A stretch of 14,269 nt of DNA, taken from positions 1-14,269 of the forward strand of contig JAKFER010000286.1 in assembly GCA_036675565.1 (NCBI GenBank). The letters run 5' to 3'. The notes beneath the pieces were generated by a model. It worked only from the letters and a program-made list of their open reading frames with translations, was not told where the DNA came from and did not search any database. The DNA is from JACCYQ01 sp036675565 (GTDB lineage: Bacteria; Bacteroidota; Bacteroidia; Chitinophagales; Chitinophagaceae). Of the stretch, positions 6,899 through 14,269 are shown piece by piece; positions within the stretch are counted from its first letter, which is position 1, and every line of letters begins with the position of its first letter. The translations under genes and the position numbers were made by a program.

Positions 6899-8406
6899 TG
6901 CACATTACCCAGAAAAATGATGCGGAATTTTGCGGAAAGGTTCCTCTTCATCAAACCAACCTGGTACAACCACATGGATTCTTATTGATTATTGACCGGG
7001 ATTCTCAACAAATATTACAGGCAAGCGAAAATGTAAAAGCCTTACTTGGTATACCTGCTAAAGAAGCAGTCCAGACTTTATTGGATCAACATTTACCGCA
7101 AAAACAATTAGATCAAATAAAAAAATCCTTTGAGAATGGCGTAGAAAGCCGTTTACCATTTTTATTAGATTTTATTAATGGACCCCACCTGGCTACGGTA
7201 AAAGCGCAGGCAAATTACCTGGTCATGGAAGTGGAGCGGGAAGAAATGGCAGGCAATAAACAAAAGAGTTTTTTATCCGTGTACCAGGATATAAAATATG
7301 TAATGGCTACCATTGAACAGGGTACCGATATCAGGGAATTATGCCAGCAAGTTATTACTGACTTAAAAAGACTATCATGTTTTGATAAGATTATGATTTA
7401 CCAGTTTGATGAACACTGGAATGGTGATGTGATAGCAGAAGTTTTGGAACAAGGAATGGAAAGTTATCTTGGGCTAAAATTCCCGGCTTCGGATGTGCCA
7501 GCACAAGCCAGGGAATTGTATAAAAAAATACCTTACAGGTTTATTCCAAATGTAAATTATGAACCAGTAAAACTTTACCCGGTATTAAATCCCAAAACCC
7601 GCATGTTTACTGATTTATCCGATAGCAATTTAAGAAGCGTGGCGGAAGTGCATTTAGAATATTTGCGGAATATGAAAGTAGCAGCGTCTATGTCAACCCG
7701 TATTATAAAAGATAACCAGCTTTGGGGATTAATAGCTTGTCATCACCGGGAGCCTAAATATCTTTCTTACGAAATGTGCTCCGTTTTCGAATTGCTTTCT
7801 CATACGCTCTCCGCAAAAATTGCTTCCATTCAAAACAAAGCTGTATTTGACAGCCGTTCCCAGATGTACAGGATTCATACAGAAATTATTGAACATATTT
7901 TCAGGAATAATTCATTGGCTAACCTCTCCTCCAACCTATTAAATTTATTAAAAGCTGATGGTGTTGCTGTTTGCATAAATGGTTTGATTGAGTGCAGGGG
8001 ACAAACACCAGGGGCTGATGATATACATGAATTATTAAACTGGCTGCAGGCATTAAATAACAAAAAGATTTTCACACAAACTTCCATTTCTTCTGTTTTT
8101 GAACCCGCAGATGCTTATGCTGAAATAGCAAGCGGGATCATGGCTTTGCCACTTCAACCGGAAAAGCAAAACTATATCCTGGCTTTCAGAACAGAAGCCG
8201 TAAAAAAAATATTATGGGGAGGTAAGCCTCATGAAGCCATTCAATTTGAAGCCGATGGAAAAAGCTATCATCCCCGTGCTTCCTTTGCCGCCTGGCAGGA
8301 AACCGTTAAAAACACTTCGCTGCCATGGACCAGTGAGGAAATAGAAGTGGCAGAAAATTTCCGCATTTCGGTGATCGACTTCATTCTTAACAAAATGGAA
8401 AGCTGA
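6898..8406 (+). CDS. Kinase-less bacteriophytochrome (PAS-GAF-PHY photosensory module)
   Basis: This 502-residue protein is a complete phytochrome photosensory core without an output domain. C12 in FCGKVPLHQTNLVQPHG is the expected biliverdin-attachment cysteine ahead of the PAS domain (about 20-120). The GAF domain (about 140-315) has Y168, F195 and D199 in FPASDVPAQ, R246, H252 in VHLEYLRNM and H282 in LWGLIACHH. These align with DrBphP Y176, F203, D207, R254, H260 and H290 at a constant offset of 8. The PHY domain (about 325-495) has LWGGKPHE (439-446), the tongue motif PRASF (459-463) and W466/W477. DrBphP has a similar photosensory part followed by a histidine kinase; here translation stops where that linker would begin. 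It is coupled to heme oxygenase upstream and lies 73 bp before the kinase fusion. An oddity is AEVH (249-252) in place of the usual SPxH. It should photoswitch between red and far-red forms; its output partner is inferred. Confidence 0.95.
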   Translation: MHITQKNDAEFCGKVPLHQTNLVQPHGFLLIIDRDSQQILQASENVKALLGIPAKEAVQTLLDQHLPQKQLDQIKKSFENGVESRLPFLLDFINGPHLATVKAQANYLVMEVEREEMAGNKQKSFLSVYQDIKYVMATIEQGTDIRELCQQVITDLKRLSCFDKIMIYQFDEHWNGDVIAEVLEQGMESYLGLKFPASDVPAQARELYKKIPYRFIPNVNYEPVKLYPVLNPKTRMFTDLSDSNLRSVAEVHLEYLRNMKVAASMSTRIIKDNQLWGLIACHHREPKYLSYEMCSVFELLSHTLSAKIASIQNKAVFDSRSQMYRIHTEIIEHIFRNNSLANLSSNLLNLLKADGVAVCINGLIECRGQTPGADDIHELLNWLQALNNKKIFTQTSISSVFEPADAYAEIASGIMALPLQPEKQNYILAFRTEAVKKILWGGKPHEAIQFEADGKSYHPRASFAAWQETVKNTSLPWTSEEIEVAENFRISVIDFILNKMES

Positions 8407-8479
8407 AATTTTTTCCCAATTATATATCTGGCAAATATTTGGCATACCAATTACATGATTATTTACAATTGAATAAACC

Positions 8480-11400
8480 ATGGCAAAATCGGAACATTTT
8501 ATAATAGCTATTGGCGCTTCTGCAGGCGGATTAGAAGCAATCCATGAATTTTTTGACAACATGCCATCCAATGGCAACCTGAGTTTTATTATTATCCAGC
8601 ATTTGTCGCCCGATTATAAAAGTTTGTTGGTTGAATTGGTAAGCAAGCACACCAACATGAAAGTTTACGAAGCCGAGCACAATGCATTGGTAAAAGGAAA
8701 CTGCGTGTATGTAATTCCTAATAATAAATTGCTTACAATCAAATCGGGCCGGTTGCAGCTGGAAGATAAAATCCAGGAAAAGGCACCCAACACGGCAGTC
8801 GATATTTTGTTACGATCACTGGCAAAAGACCAGGGTAGTAAAGCTATAGCTCTTATATTATCTGGTACAGGTACCGATGGTTCTAAAGGTATTGTTGAAA
8901 TAAATAAAGCAGGTGGTTTTGTCATGGTGCAGGATCCGCTCACCGCCAAATTTGATGGCATGCCCAATAGTGCGATTGCCACAGGTGTAGCCGATTTTAT
9001 TTTATCACCAGAATTAATGCCCGAAGAAATTTTTAATTACATCAATGAAAAACCGGAAAGGGTAAGTGTAAATGGCAAGCCGGATGAGGCTTCCCTGGCA
9101 GAGGTCCTGAAACTTGTAGAAAAACATTGCCAGCAGGATTTCAGTAATTATAAAACGCCAACCATTCTCCGGCGTATTGCCAGGCGAATGGGTTTGATGG
9201 GTTATGAGAATTTTAAGGAATACCTGCAGTTACTCAGGAATTCACCCGACGAATGTCAATTTTTAGGAAAAGAATTTTTGATTGGTGTCACCAAATTTTT
9301 CCGGGATGATGCTGCTTTCGATATACTCCGTGAAAAAGTCCTGCTCCCGATGATCCATGAAAAAAAATCGGGTGATGTATTAAAAGTTTGGGTAACGGCT
9401 TGCAGCACCGGCGAAGAAGCTTATAGTATAGGCATCCTGATCGACCAGTTATTACAAAAGCAGGATCTTAACCTGGAAGTTAAAATATTTGCCACCGATA
9501 TTGATAGCGAAGCTATTGAATTTGCATCCCGCGCCACTTATGAAAAAAACAGTTTAAAAGAGCTGGATCCGGCATTGCTGCAAAATTATTTTGTTGAAGA
9601 AAATGGGAAATTCACTGTGCTGCCGAGACTGCGCAAACAGATTGTTTTTGCCCGTCATAATATTTTAAAAGATCCTCCATTTATAAAAAATGATATCGTC
9701 AGCTGCCGCAACATGCTTATTTATATGAACAGCATACTGCAGCAGAAAATTATTTCGATTTTACAATTTTCGCTGAATATGGGTGGCTGCCTTTTCCTGG
9801 GGCCAAGCGAATCACCACAAAATATCAATGACGGTTTTACCGAAATCAACAGTAAATGGAAATTATTCAGAAAGATTTTTCACGAAAGTACTTATAACCC
9901 GGAAAGATTACCCTCATCGCTGGCATTTAAAACAACGAGGGAAATAAATCCAACCCCGCATCAGGAAAGTGGTTTAAGCAAAGATCTTTCAGACGATTTT
10001 AAAAGTTTATTGATCAACAAATATGGTTTTGCTGCTTTGTATATTGATAAACATTTTGAGATCAAAGAAGCGGTGGGCAATTTTAATAAATACCTGTCGC
10101 TGCCGGAAAAAATTACATCGTTAAATATTTTACGCATGGTGGATAAGGAATTATCTATCCGATTAAATGCCACCATTCGCCGCGCAGTAAAAGAAAATGA
10201 AGAAATAAGTTTGTCTGGTGTAAAATCCCCCGGCAATCCCGATAAATCTATCAACATCATTGTAAAGCCAGCCAAACGAAACAATATGCTGATGGTATTA
10301 TTAAGTGAAAGCAATGAGACCATTTTTGCAAAATCATTATCTGATCATACAGCATTCAATGAAGTAATTTCATCAACTTATGTGCATGACCTGGAAGAAG
10401 AATTGAAAGAAACCCGGGTTAATTTACAAATGGCTGTTGAAAGTTTAGAAACTTCTAATGAAGAATTGCAATCAAGCAATGAAGAATTACTTTCTGCCAA
10501 TGAAGAATTGCAAAGCAGTAATGAAGAATTGCAATCCCTGAACGAAGAATTGCATACGCTGAATACGGAACACCAGTTGCGTATAAAGGAATTAATTGAA
10601 TTGAATGATGACCTGAATAATTATTTCCGCAGTACAGAAATAGCACAGGTTTTTGTGGATGCAGATTATCGAATCCGCAAATTTAATCCTGCTGCCGTTA
10701 AAATGGTCAACCTGATAGAAGGCGATATCGGGCGACCCATCATTCATATCAGTACAAACATCAAAGCAAGTAAAAATTTTTCGGCGGATATTGAGCGGGT
10801 TGTTCAAACACAGGTGCCACTGGAAAAAGAAGTGGAACTGGTGAATGGTCGTATTTACCTGATGAAAATATTACCATTTGTACGGCAGGATCAAAAAGTT
10901 GATGGAGCTGTCATCACTTTTGTAGATGTATCAGGATTAAAAGAATTGAACACCATTATCCGAAGTGTTTTCGATGCTACATTAAGCGCCATGATGGCCT
11001 TTAAAGCCGTTCGGAATAACAGGGGACAGGTGCATGATTTTGAATGGATCGCCGCAAATTATGCAGCCGATGAAATGCTTGGTAAAACCAATGAAGAATA
11101 TATTGGCAAAATGCTGACGCAGGAATTTCCACAACTACTCAAAAAAGGTTTTTTAGAAAAGTTCAATGCGGTAATTGAAACCGGTAAGCCTTTTCATATT
11201 GAAACAGAACTTACCATCCAGCATAAACAAAACTGGTACAACATTATTGCCACGCCTATGATGGATGGTATCGTTATCAGTCTTACGGATATCACGGATA
11301 AAAAGCAAGCCGAAGAAAAGATCAGGCAGAACTACCAGGAACTGGTAAAGTCAAAAGAAAATTATCGAATCTTAAACCTGCAGCTGGAACAAAAAGTAAA

Positions 11401-13471
11401 AGATCGCACATTTGAATTGTCCCAGAGCGAGGAAAGATTCAGGCTTATTTCCAGTGCCATCAGCGATGCTATCTGGGATCGCGACCTGGTGAATGACCAG
11501 ATCTGGTGGAGCGATAGTTTTTATAATTGGTTTGGATATGCAAAATCTGGTGATACACATTCTGTTTCATTTTGGTTAGATAAAATTCACCCGGACGACA
11601 GGTTACATGTTGAAGATCAAATACAGGATGCCATCAATGAAGGAAGTGATTGGTCCATCAGGTACCGCATGCAAAAAAGTAATGGTGAGTATGTTTCTAT
11701 CGAAGATACCGGCACTGTTTTAAAGAATGATGACGACATACCATACCGTCTATTAGGCGCCATACAGGATCGCACAGCCGAAGAAATTGCGAAGCAAAAC
11801 CAGGAACTGATTGCCAGCAACACCGAGTTGGAAGAACTGGTGCAGCAACGAACCGCCGATGTGGAAGCACAAAAAACAATTTTGCAAAACCTGTTTATGC
11901 AAGCGCCTGCACTTATCTGTACACTCAAAGGACCTGAACATGTATATGAATTAGTGAATCCACTTTACCAGCAATTATTTGGCAAACGCAAACTGGTTGG
12001 CAAACCCATCCGGGAAGCATTGCCTGAATTAATTGACCAGGGAATTATTGAATTGCTGGATGATGTATACCAGACGGGTGAAACTTATATTGGTTATGAT
12101 GTAAAAGTTTTGCTGGCCCGCGACCAGGACCAGCCCGTTGAAGAAATGTACATCACATTTGTGTACCAGGCCACCCGCAACCAACATGGTGCTATTGATG
12201 GCATCCTGGTATTTGCTTACGAAGTAACAGACCAGGTAGTTGCACGCAAATCCATTCAAAAAGCAAATGATGAATTAAAGAAGCTAAACCAGGAATTTGA
12301 ATTTGTAACCGATTTTATTCCGCAAATGGTTTGGATAGCACAACCCACAGGGGAGGTAACTTTTTTTAATAAAGGTTGGTATGAGTATACCGGGCTTAAT
12401 CCAAAAGATACGCTGGGTGATAAATGGAGTATTGTTTTGCACCCTGAAGATCGTCAGCGTGCATTAGATACATGGAAGCATGCAACGGAATTTGGTGAAC
12501 TATATGAAATTGAATATCGCATTCAAAGTCATGATGGAGATTACCGCTGGTTTCTTGGCAGAGGTTTACCATTGAAGGATGATAAAAACACAATCGTAAA
12601 ATGGTTTGGTACCTGCACAGATATTCATGATCAAAAAATGATGAGTGAAATCCTGGAACAAAAAGTAAGTGAGCGGACCATGGAATTGCAGCGAACCAAT
12701 GCAGAACTGGAAGTTACAAACAGCGAATTGATGCAGTTTGCATCCATAGCATCTCACGACTTAAAAGAACCTTTAAGAAAGATCATTTTATTCAGCAACC
12801 TGGTTAAAGACCGGCACCTGGAAAGTTTACCTGCCGCTGCATTGGATTATGTCAATAAAATTATAGCTTCTTCAACCCGCATGGGTACGCTGGTAAACGA
12901 TTTGTTATCGTTCACCAAGCTTTCGGTGGGCAGTAAATTTGAAGAGATGGATCTAAATACGGTGGTTGCCGAAGTACTTAGTGATTTAGAGTTGACGATC
13001 AAAGAAAAGAAAGCGCAGATAGAAGTTGGTTCTTTACCAAAGGCAGAAATTATTCCAGGGCAAATGAGGCAAGTGTTTCAGAACATTATCAGCAATGCCC
13101 TTAAGTTCAGTAAAAAAGATGTGCAACCTCATATCACCATCCAGGCAACGAGGGTTAGTGAATTATCTTTTGTTGACAGCTTTGATGAGCATGGCCAGTA
13201 TTGCCGCATCCTGATCAAGGATAATGGAATTGGTTTTGATAATGAATATGCGGAAAAAATTTTTACCATCTTTCAACGTTTGCATACACGGAAAAAATAT
13301 GAAGGTACCGGAATCGGATTAGCCATTGCACGGAAGATCATCGGCAAGCATAATGGTATTATCCGCGCCTATGGTTCGGATGGTGACGGGGCAAGTTTCG
13401 TCATTGTTATTCCACTGGAACAAGTAGAGGATCATGTAGAGGAAACCAGGATTGAAAAATTGAAAAACTAA
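8480..13471 (+). CDS. CheB-CheR-coiled coil-multi-PAS-histidine kinase fusion
   Basis: This 1663-residue protein lacks a signal peptide and clear membrane segments, so it is probably cytoplasmic. CheB methylesterase (about 6-190) has the triad S14 (IGASAGG), H41 (IQHLS) and D133 (GTGTDGS) but no receiver domain. CheR methyltransferase (about 205-470) has TKFFRD (271-276), the SAM-binding VWVTACSTGEEAYSIG (303-318), FATDID (337-342) and DIVSCRNMLIY (405-415). A PAS-like segment (about 505-615) precedes a coiled coil (about 630-715). Further PAS domains lie at about 715-820, 825-940, 985-1100, 1130-1255 and 1275-1385. HisKA has H1426 in ASHDLKEPLR. The ATPase has an N box (NIISNALKFS, 1535-1544), G1 DNGIGFD (1581-1587), G2 GTGIGLAI (1609-1616) and G3 GDGASF. 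No receiver is attached, so a separate one is needed; two Rcp1-like receivers lie on the opposite strand. All key catalytic residues are present. The methylation substrate is unknown, as no chemoreceptor is encoded here. A weak promoter candidate (TTTG 8438, TACAATTG 8464) would give an almost leaderless transcript; read-through from the phytochrome is equally likely. Confidence 0.95.
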   Translation: MAKSEHFIIAIGASAGGLEAIHEFFDNMPSNGNLSFIIIQHLSPDYKSLLVELVSKHTNMKVYEAEHNALVKGNCVYVIPNNKLLTIKSGRLQLEDKIQEKAPNTAVDILLRSLAKDQGSKAIALILSGTGTDGSKGIVEINKAGGFVMVQDPLTAKFDGMPNSAIATGVADFILSPELMPEEIFNYINEKPERVSVNGKPDEASLAEVLKLVEKHCQQDFSNYKTPTILRRIARRMGLMGYENFKEYLQLLRNSPDECQFLGKEFLIGVTKFFRDDAAFDILREKVLLPMIHEKKSGDVLKVWVTACSTGEEAYSIGILIDQLLQKQDLNLEVKIFATDIDSEAIEFASRATYEKNSLKELDPALLQNYFVEENGKFTVLPRLRKQIVFARHNILKDPPFIKNDIVSCRNMLIYMNSILQQKIISILQFSLNMGGCLFLGPSESPQNINDGFTEINSKWKLFRKIFHESTYNPERLPSSLAFKTTREINPTPHQESGLSKDLSDDFKSLLINKYGFAALYIDKHFEIKEAVGNFNKYLSLPEKITSLNILRMVDKELSIRLNATIRRAVKENEEISLSGVKSPGNPDKSINIIVKPAKRNNMLMVLLSESNETIFAKSLSDHTAFNEVISSTYVHDLEEELKETRVNLQMAVESLETSNEELQSSNEELLSANEELQSSNEELQSLNEELHTLNTEHQLRIKELIELNDDLNNYFRSTEIAQVFVDADYRIRKFNPAAVKMVNLIEGDIGRPIIHISTNIKASKNFSADIERVVQTQVPLEKEVELVNGRIYLMKILPFVRQDQKVDGAVITFVDVSGLKELNTIIRSVFDATLSAMMAFKAVRNNRGQVHDFEWIAANYAADEMLGKTNEEYIGKMLTQEFPQLLKKGFLEKFNAVIETGKPFHIETELTIQHKQNWYNIIATPMMDGIVISLTDITDKKQAEEKIRQNYQELVKSKENYRILNLQLEQKVKDRTFELSQSEERFRLISSAISDAIWDRDLVNDQIWWSDSFYNWFGYAKSGDTHSVSFWLDKIHPDDRLHVEDQIQDAINEGSDWSIRYRMQKSNGEYVSIEDTGTVLKNDDDIPYRLLGAIQDRTAEEIAKQNQELIASNTELEELVQQRTADVEAQKTILQNLFMQAPALICTLKGPEHVYELVNPLYQQLFGKRKLVGKPIREALPELIDQGIIELLDDVYQTGETYIGYDVKVLLARDQDQPVEEMYITFVYQATRNQHGAIDGILVFAYEVTDQVVARKSIQKANDELKKLNQEFEFVTDFIPQMVWIAQPTGEVTFFNKGWYEYTGLNPKDTLGDKWSIVLHPEDRQRALDTWKHATEFGELYEIEYRIQSHDGDYRWFLGRGLPLKDDKNTIVKWFGTCTDIHDQKMMSEILEQKVSERTMELQRTNAELEVTNSELMQFASIASHDLKEPLRKIILFSNLVKDRHLESLPAAALDYVNKIIASSTRMGTLVNDLLSFTKLSVGSKFEEMDLNTVVAEVLSDLELTIKEKKAQIEVGSLPKAEIIPGQMRQVFQNIISNALKFSKKDVQPHITIQATRVSELSFVDSFDEHGQYCRILIKDNGIGFDNEYAEKIFTIFQRLHTRKKYEGTGIGLAIARKIIGKHNGIIRAYGSDGDGASFVIVIPLEQVEDHVEETRIEKLKN
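10454..10558 (+). repeat. Five in-frame 21-bp repeats encoding heptads of the signalling coiled coil
   Basis: Five consecutive 21-nt units encode SNEELQS, SNEELLS, ANEELQS, SNEELQS and LNEELHT (residues 659-693 of the kinase fusion). The core AATGAAGAATTG is nearly identical in all units at the DNA level. Heptad linkers of this NEEL type are characteristic of CheB-CheR-PAS fusions and should form a parallel coiled coil linking the methylation half to the PAS/kinase half. The DNA near-identity could permit gain or loss of heptads by slippage. Confidence 0.85.
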
Positions 13472-13489
13472 TTGTCCTTCACTTAATAA

Positions 13490-13533
13490 TAATAACGAGG
13501 ATGGTAAAATGATTTTAACCTTCCCCGTTATTA
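13490..13533. terminator. Hairpin between convergent genes (probable bidirectional terminator)
   Basis: TAATAACG (13490-13497) pairs perfectly with CGTTATTA (13526-13533). Inside it GG/CC and GGTAAAAT/ATTTTAACC pair with small internal defects, giving one long imperfect stem. It starts 19 bp after the kinase-fusion stop and lies 41 bp beyond the end of the opposing FMN reductase gene. No strong T-run follows in the plus direction; on the minus strand the following TATTATTAAG is T-rich. The position between convergent genes supports a terminator, but the weak T-tracts leave doubt. Confidence 0.45.
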
Positions 13534-13573
13534 AACCTAAATATTTACTACCTGTTTACAAATGTTTCAAAAT

Positions 13574-14134
13574 TTATTCTTCTTTCATACGGTTTACAGC
13601 ATGCATACACCAGATTAATTCCTCTATAAATTTTGAGGCTATTTTTTCAGTTTTCTCTTTATCCTTTGGCTCACCATTTTCATTATATTGATCCTGAACT
13701 TTGGCAACAAGAAACATGGCAGGAACCAACAACACGCCAATCTTCCATAAACTGAATGACAAGGAAGTATTCACCTGTGCACCACCAAAGGGACCTGCAG
13801 ATACAGTTGCAATAGCAACAGGCTTACGTTTCCATTCTGCATATAATAAATCAATCGCATTTTTTAAACTTGCGGGATAGCCGCCATTGTATTCCGGTGT
13901 TACAATCAGGATTCCATCTGCATGTTGAACCTTACTGGCGAATTCAAGCATTTCAGCAGAGGGTTCTTTAATATTTCGCAACCTTTCTTCAAAAATGGGA
14001 AACTGGTAATCATTTAAATCCAGTATTTCAACAGGAACATTTTGTTTTTCCCTGATAAATTTTTCAAAGAATAAAGCCACCCGGTGACTATTGCGTCCTG
14101 TTCTTACACTGGAAGATATGATCAGTATATCCAT
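13574..14134 (-). CDS. NADPH-dependent FMN reductase family flavoprotein
   Basis: The 186-residue protein begins at the ATG at 14134 (MDILIISSSVRTGRNS). An in-frame ATG at 14185 would prefix 17 basic residues encoded in DNA that also carries the end of the preceding dehydrogenase gene, so it is less likely. The flavodoxin-like fold is shown by the phosphate-binding loop SSSVRTGRNS (7-16), the family signature PEYNGGYPASLKNAID (80-95) with the preceding ADGILIVT strand, and VSAGPFGGAQ (111-120). Proteins of this family bind FMN and use NAD(P)H to reduce flavins, quinones, azo compounds or metals; the physiological substrate cannot be told from sequence. It follows the dehydrogenase gene by 28 bp, so the two probably share a transcript. 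Nothing links it to the convergent light-sensing cassette. Confidence 0.9.
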   Translation of the reverse strand: MDILIISSSVRTGRNSHRVALFFEKFIREKQNVPVEILDLNDYQFPIFEERLRNIKEPSAEMLEFASKVQHADGILIVTPEYNGGYPASLKNAIDLLYAEWKRKPVAIATVSAGPFGGAQVNTSLSFSLWKIGVLLVPAMFLVAKVQDQYNENGEPKDKEKTEKIASKFIEELIWCMHAVNRMKEE

Positions 14135-14162
14135 GCTTATGATTTTTATTTTACTGAATATT

Positions 14163-14269
14163 TTACTGCGATAGATATCCGCCATCTACGGCATAATAAT
14201 GCCCTGTAACAAAAGAAGCCTTATCAGAACTTAACCACAAAACCAGTTCAGCAACTTCCTCAGGCTGGC
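14163..14269 (-). CDS. Short-chain dehydrogenase/reductase, C-terminal fragment (5' end outside window)
   Basis: The last 35 codons of a minus-strand gene are present, ending in TAA at 14163-14165. The product reads PEEVAELVLWLSSDKASFVTG then HYYAVDGGYLSQ. The pattern (P)EEVA..V.(W)L.SD.ASFVTG....DGGY is the standard C-terminus of classical Rossmann-fold SDR oxidoreductases. The catalytic Tyr-Lys motif and cofactor loop are outside the window, so the substrate is unknown. It precedes the FMN reductase by 28 bp on the same strand, suggesting an operon of two NAD(P)H-linked enzymes. Confidence 0.88.
   Translation of the reverse strand, partial: QPEEVAELVLWLSSDKASFVTGHYYAVDGGYLSQ

Noticed and set aside
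8432..8441. Palindrome CAAATATTTG with flanking TGGCA direct repeats before the kinase fusion
   Set aside because: It is only 10 bp and AT-rich, with flanking bases that break the symmetry; too weak to call an operator.
8407..8479. Possible gene fission separating the phytochrome from its kinase
   Set aside because: The downstream protein begins with its own intact CheB domain, not a truncated kinase linker, so a simple frameshift split of a phytochrome-kinase is not supported.
8212..8577. Minus-strand open frame of 121 codons spanning the phytochrome/kinase junction
   Set aside because: It overlaps conserved coding sequence (the PHY tongue and the CheB nucleophile region) on the other strand; no domain or signal is visible.
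10455..10646. Repetitive minus-strand protein (HCFAILH-type repeats)
   Set aside because: It is the antisense reading of the heptad-repeat coding region and not a separate gene.
14135..14185. Longer start for the FMN reductase at 14185
   Set aside because: The first 23 bases overlap the dehydrogenase coding end, and family members start at the first beta strand, matching MDILIISSS.

Overview
The window looks like a chromosomal segment from a Bacteroidota bacterium, most likely Chitinophagaceae or a close relative. The evidence is a low-GC sequence, start codons without clear Shine-Dalgarno sites, two promoters of the TTG / TAnnTTTG type, and protein types typical of that phylum (secreted multidomain glycosidase-like proteins, CheB-CheR-PAS-kinase fusions, stand-alone Rcp1-like receivers). 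The taxon is inferred; no rRNA or other marker gene is present.

Region 1 (1-4421, minus strand) is a two-gene carbohydrate operon. A secreted 934-residue protein (glycosidase-like central part plus a C-terminal SUMF1 domain lacking the FGE cysteines) is followed after 36 bp by a secreted protein that runs off the left edge (ThuA/amidotransferase-like N-terminal domain, then a debranching-enzyme-like beta domain). Its upstream region (4422-4777) carries a LacI-family-like operator palindrome and a second, AT-rich palindrome.

Region 2 (4778-6271, minus strand) has a terminator, two single-domain Rcp1-like response regulators and, between them, a small uncharacterised protein. Recognisable Bacteroidota promoters precede both receivers, and a 19-bp inverted repeat sits inside one of them.

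Region 3 (6320-13471, plus strand), divergent from region 2, is a red/far-red light-sensing cassette: heme oxygenase (makes biliverdin), then with a 1-nt overlap a bacteriophytochrome consisting only of the PAS-GAF-PHY photosensory module (502 aa, no kinase), then a 1663-residue CheB-CheR-coiled coil-multi-PAS-histidine kinase fusion. The natural reading is a split phytochrome pathway: BphO supplies the chromophore, the kinase-less phytochrome senses light, the large fusion is the likely output enzyme, and the divergent receivers are the likely phosphoacceptors. This wiring is inferred from gene order.

Region 4 (13490-14269) has a hairpin between convergent genes, then, on the minus strand, an NADPH-dependent FMN reductase-family flavoprotein preceded by the 3' end of a short-chain dehydrogenase gene. 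No tRNA, rRNA, CRISPR array, insertion sequence or riboswitch was recognised.
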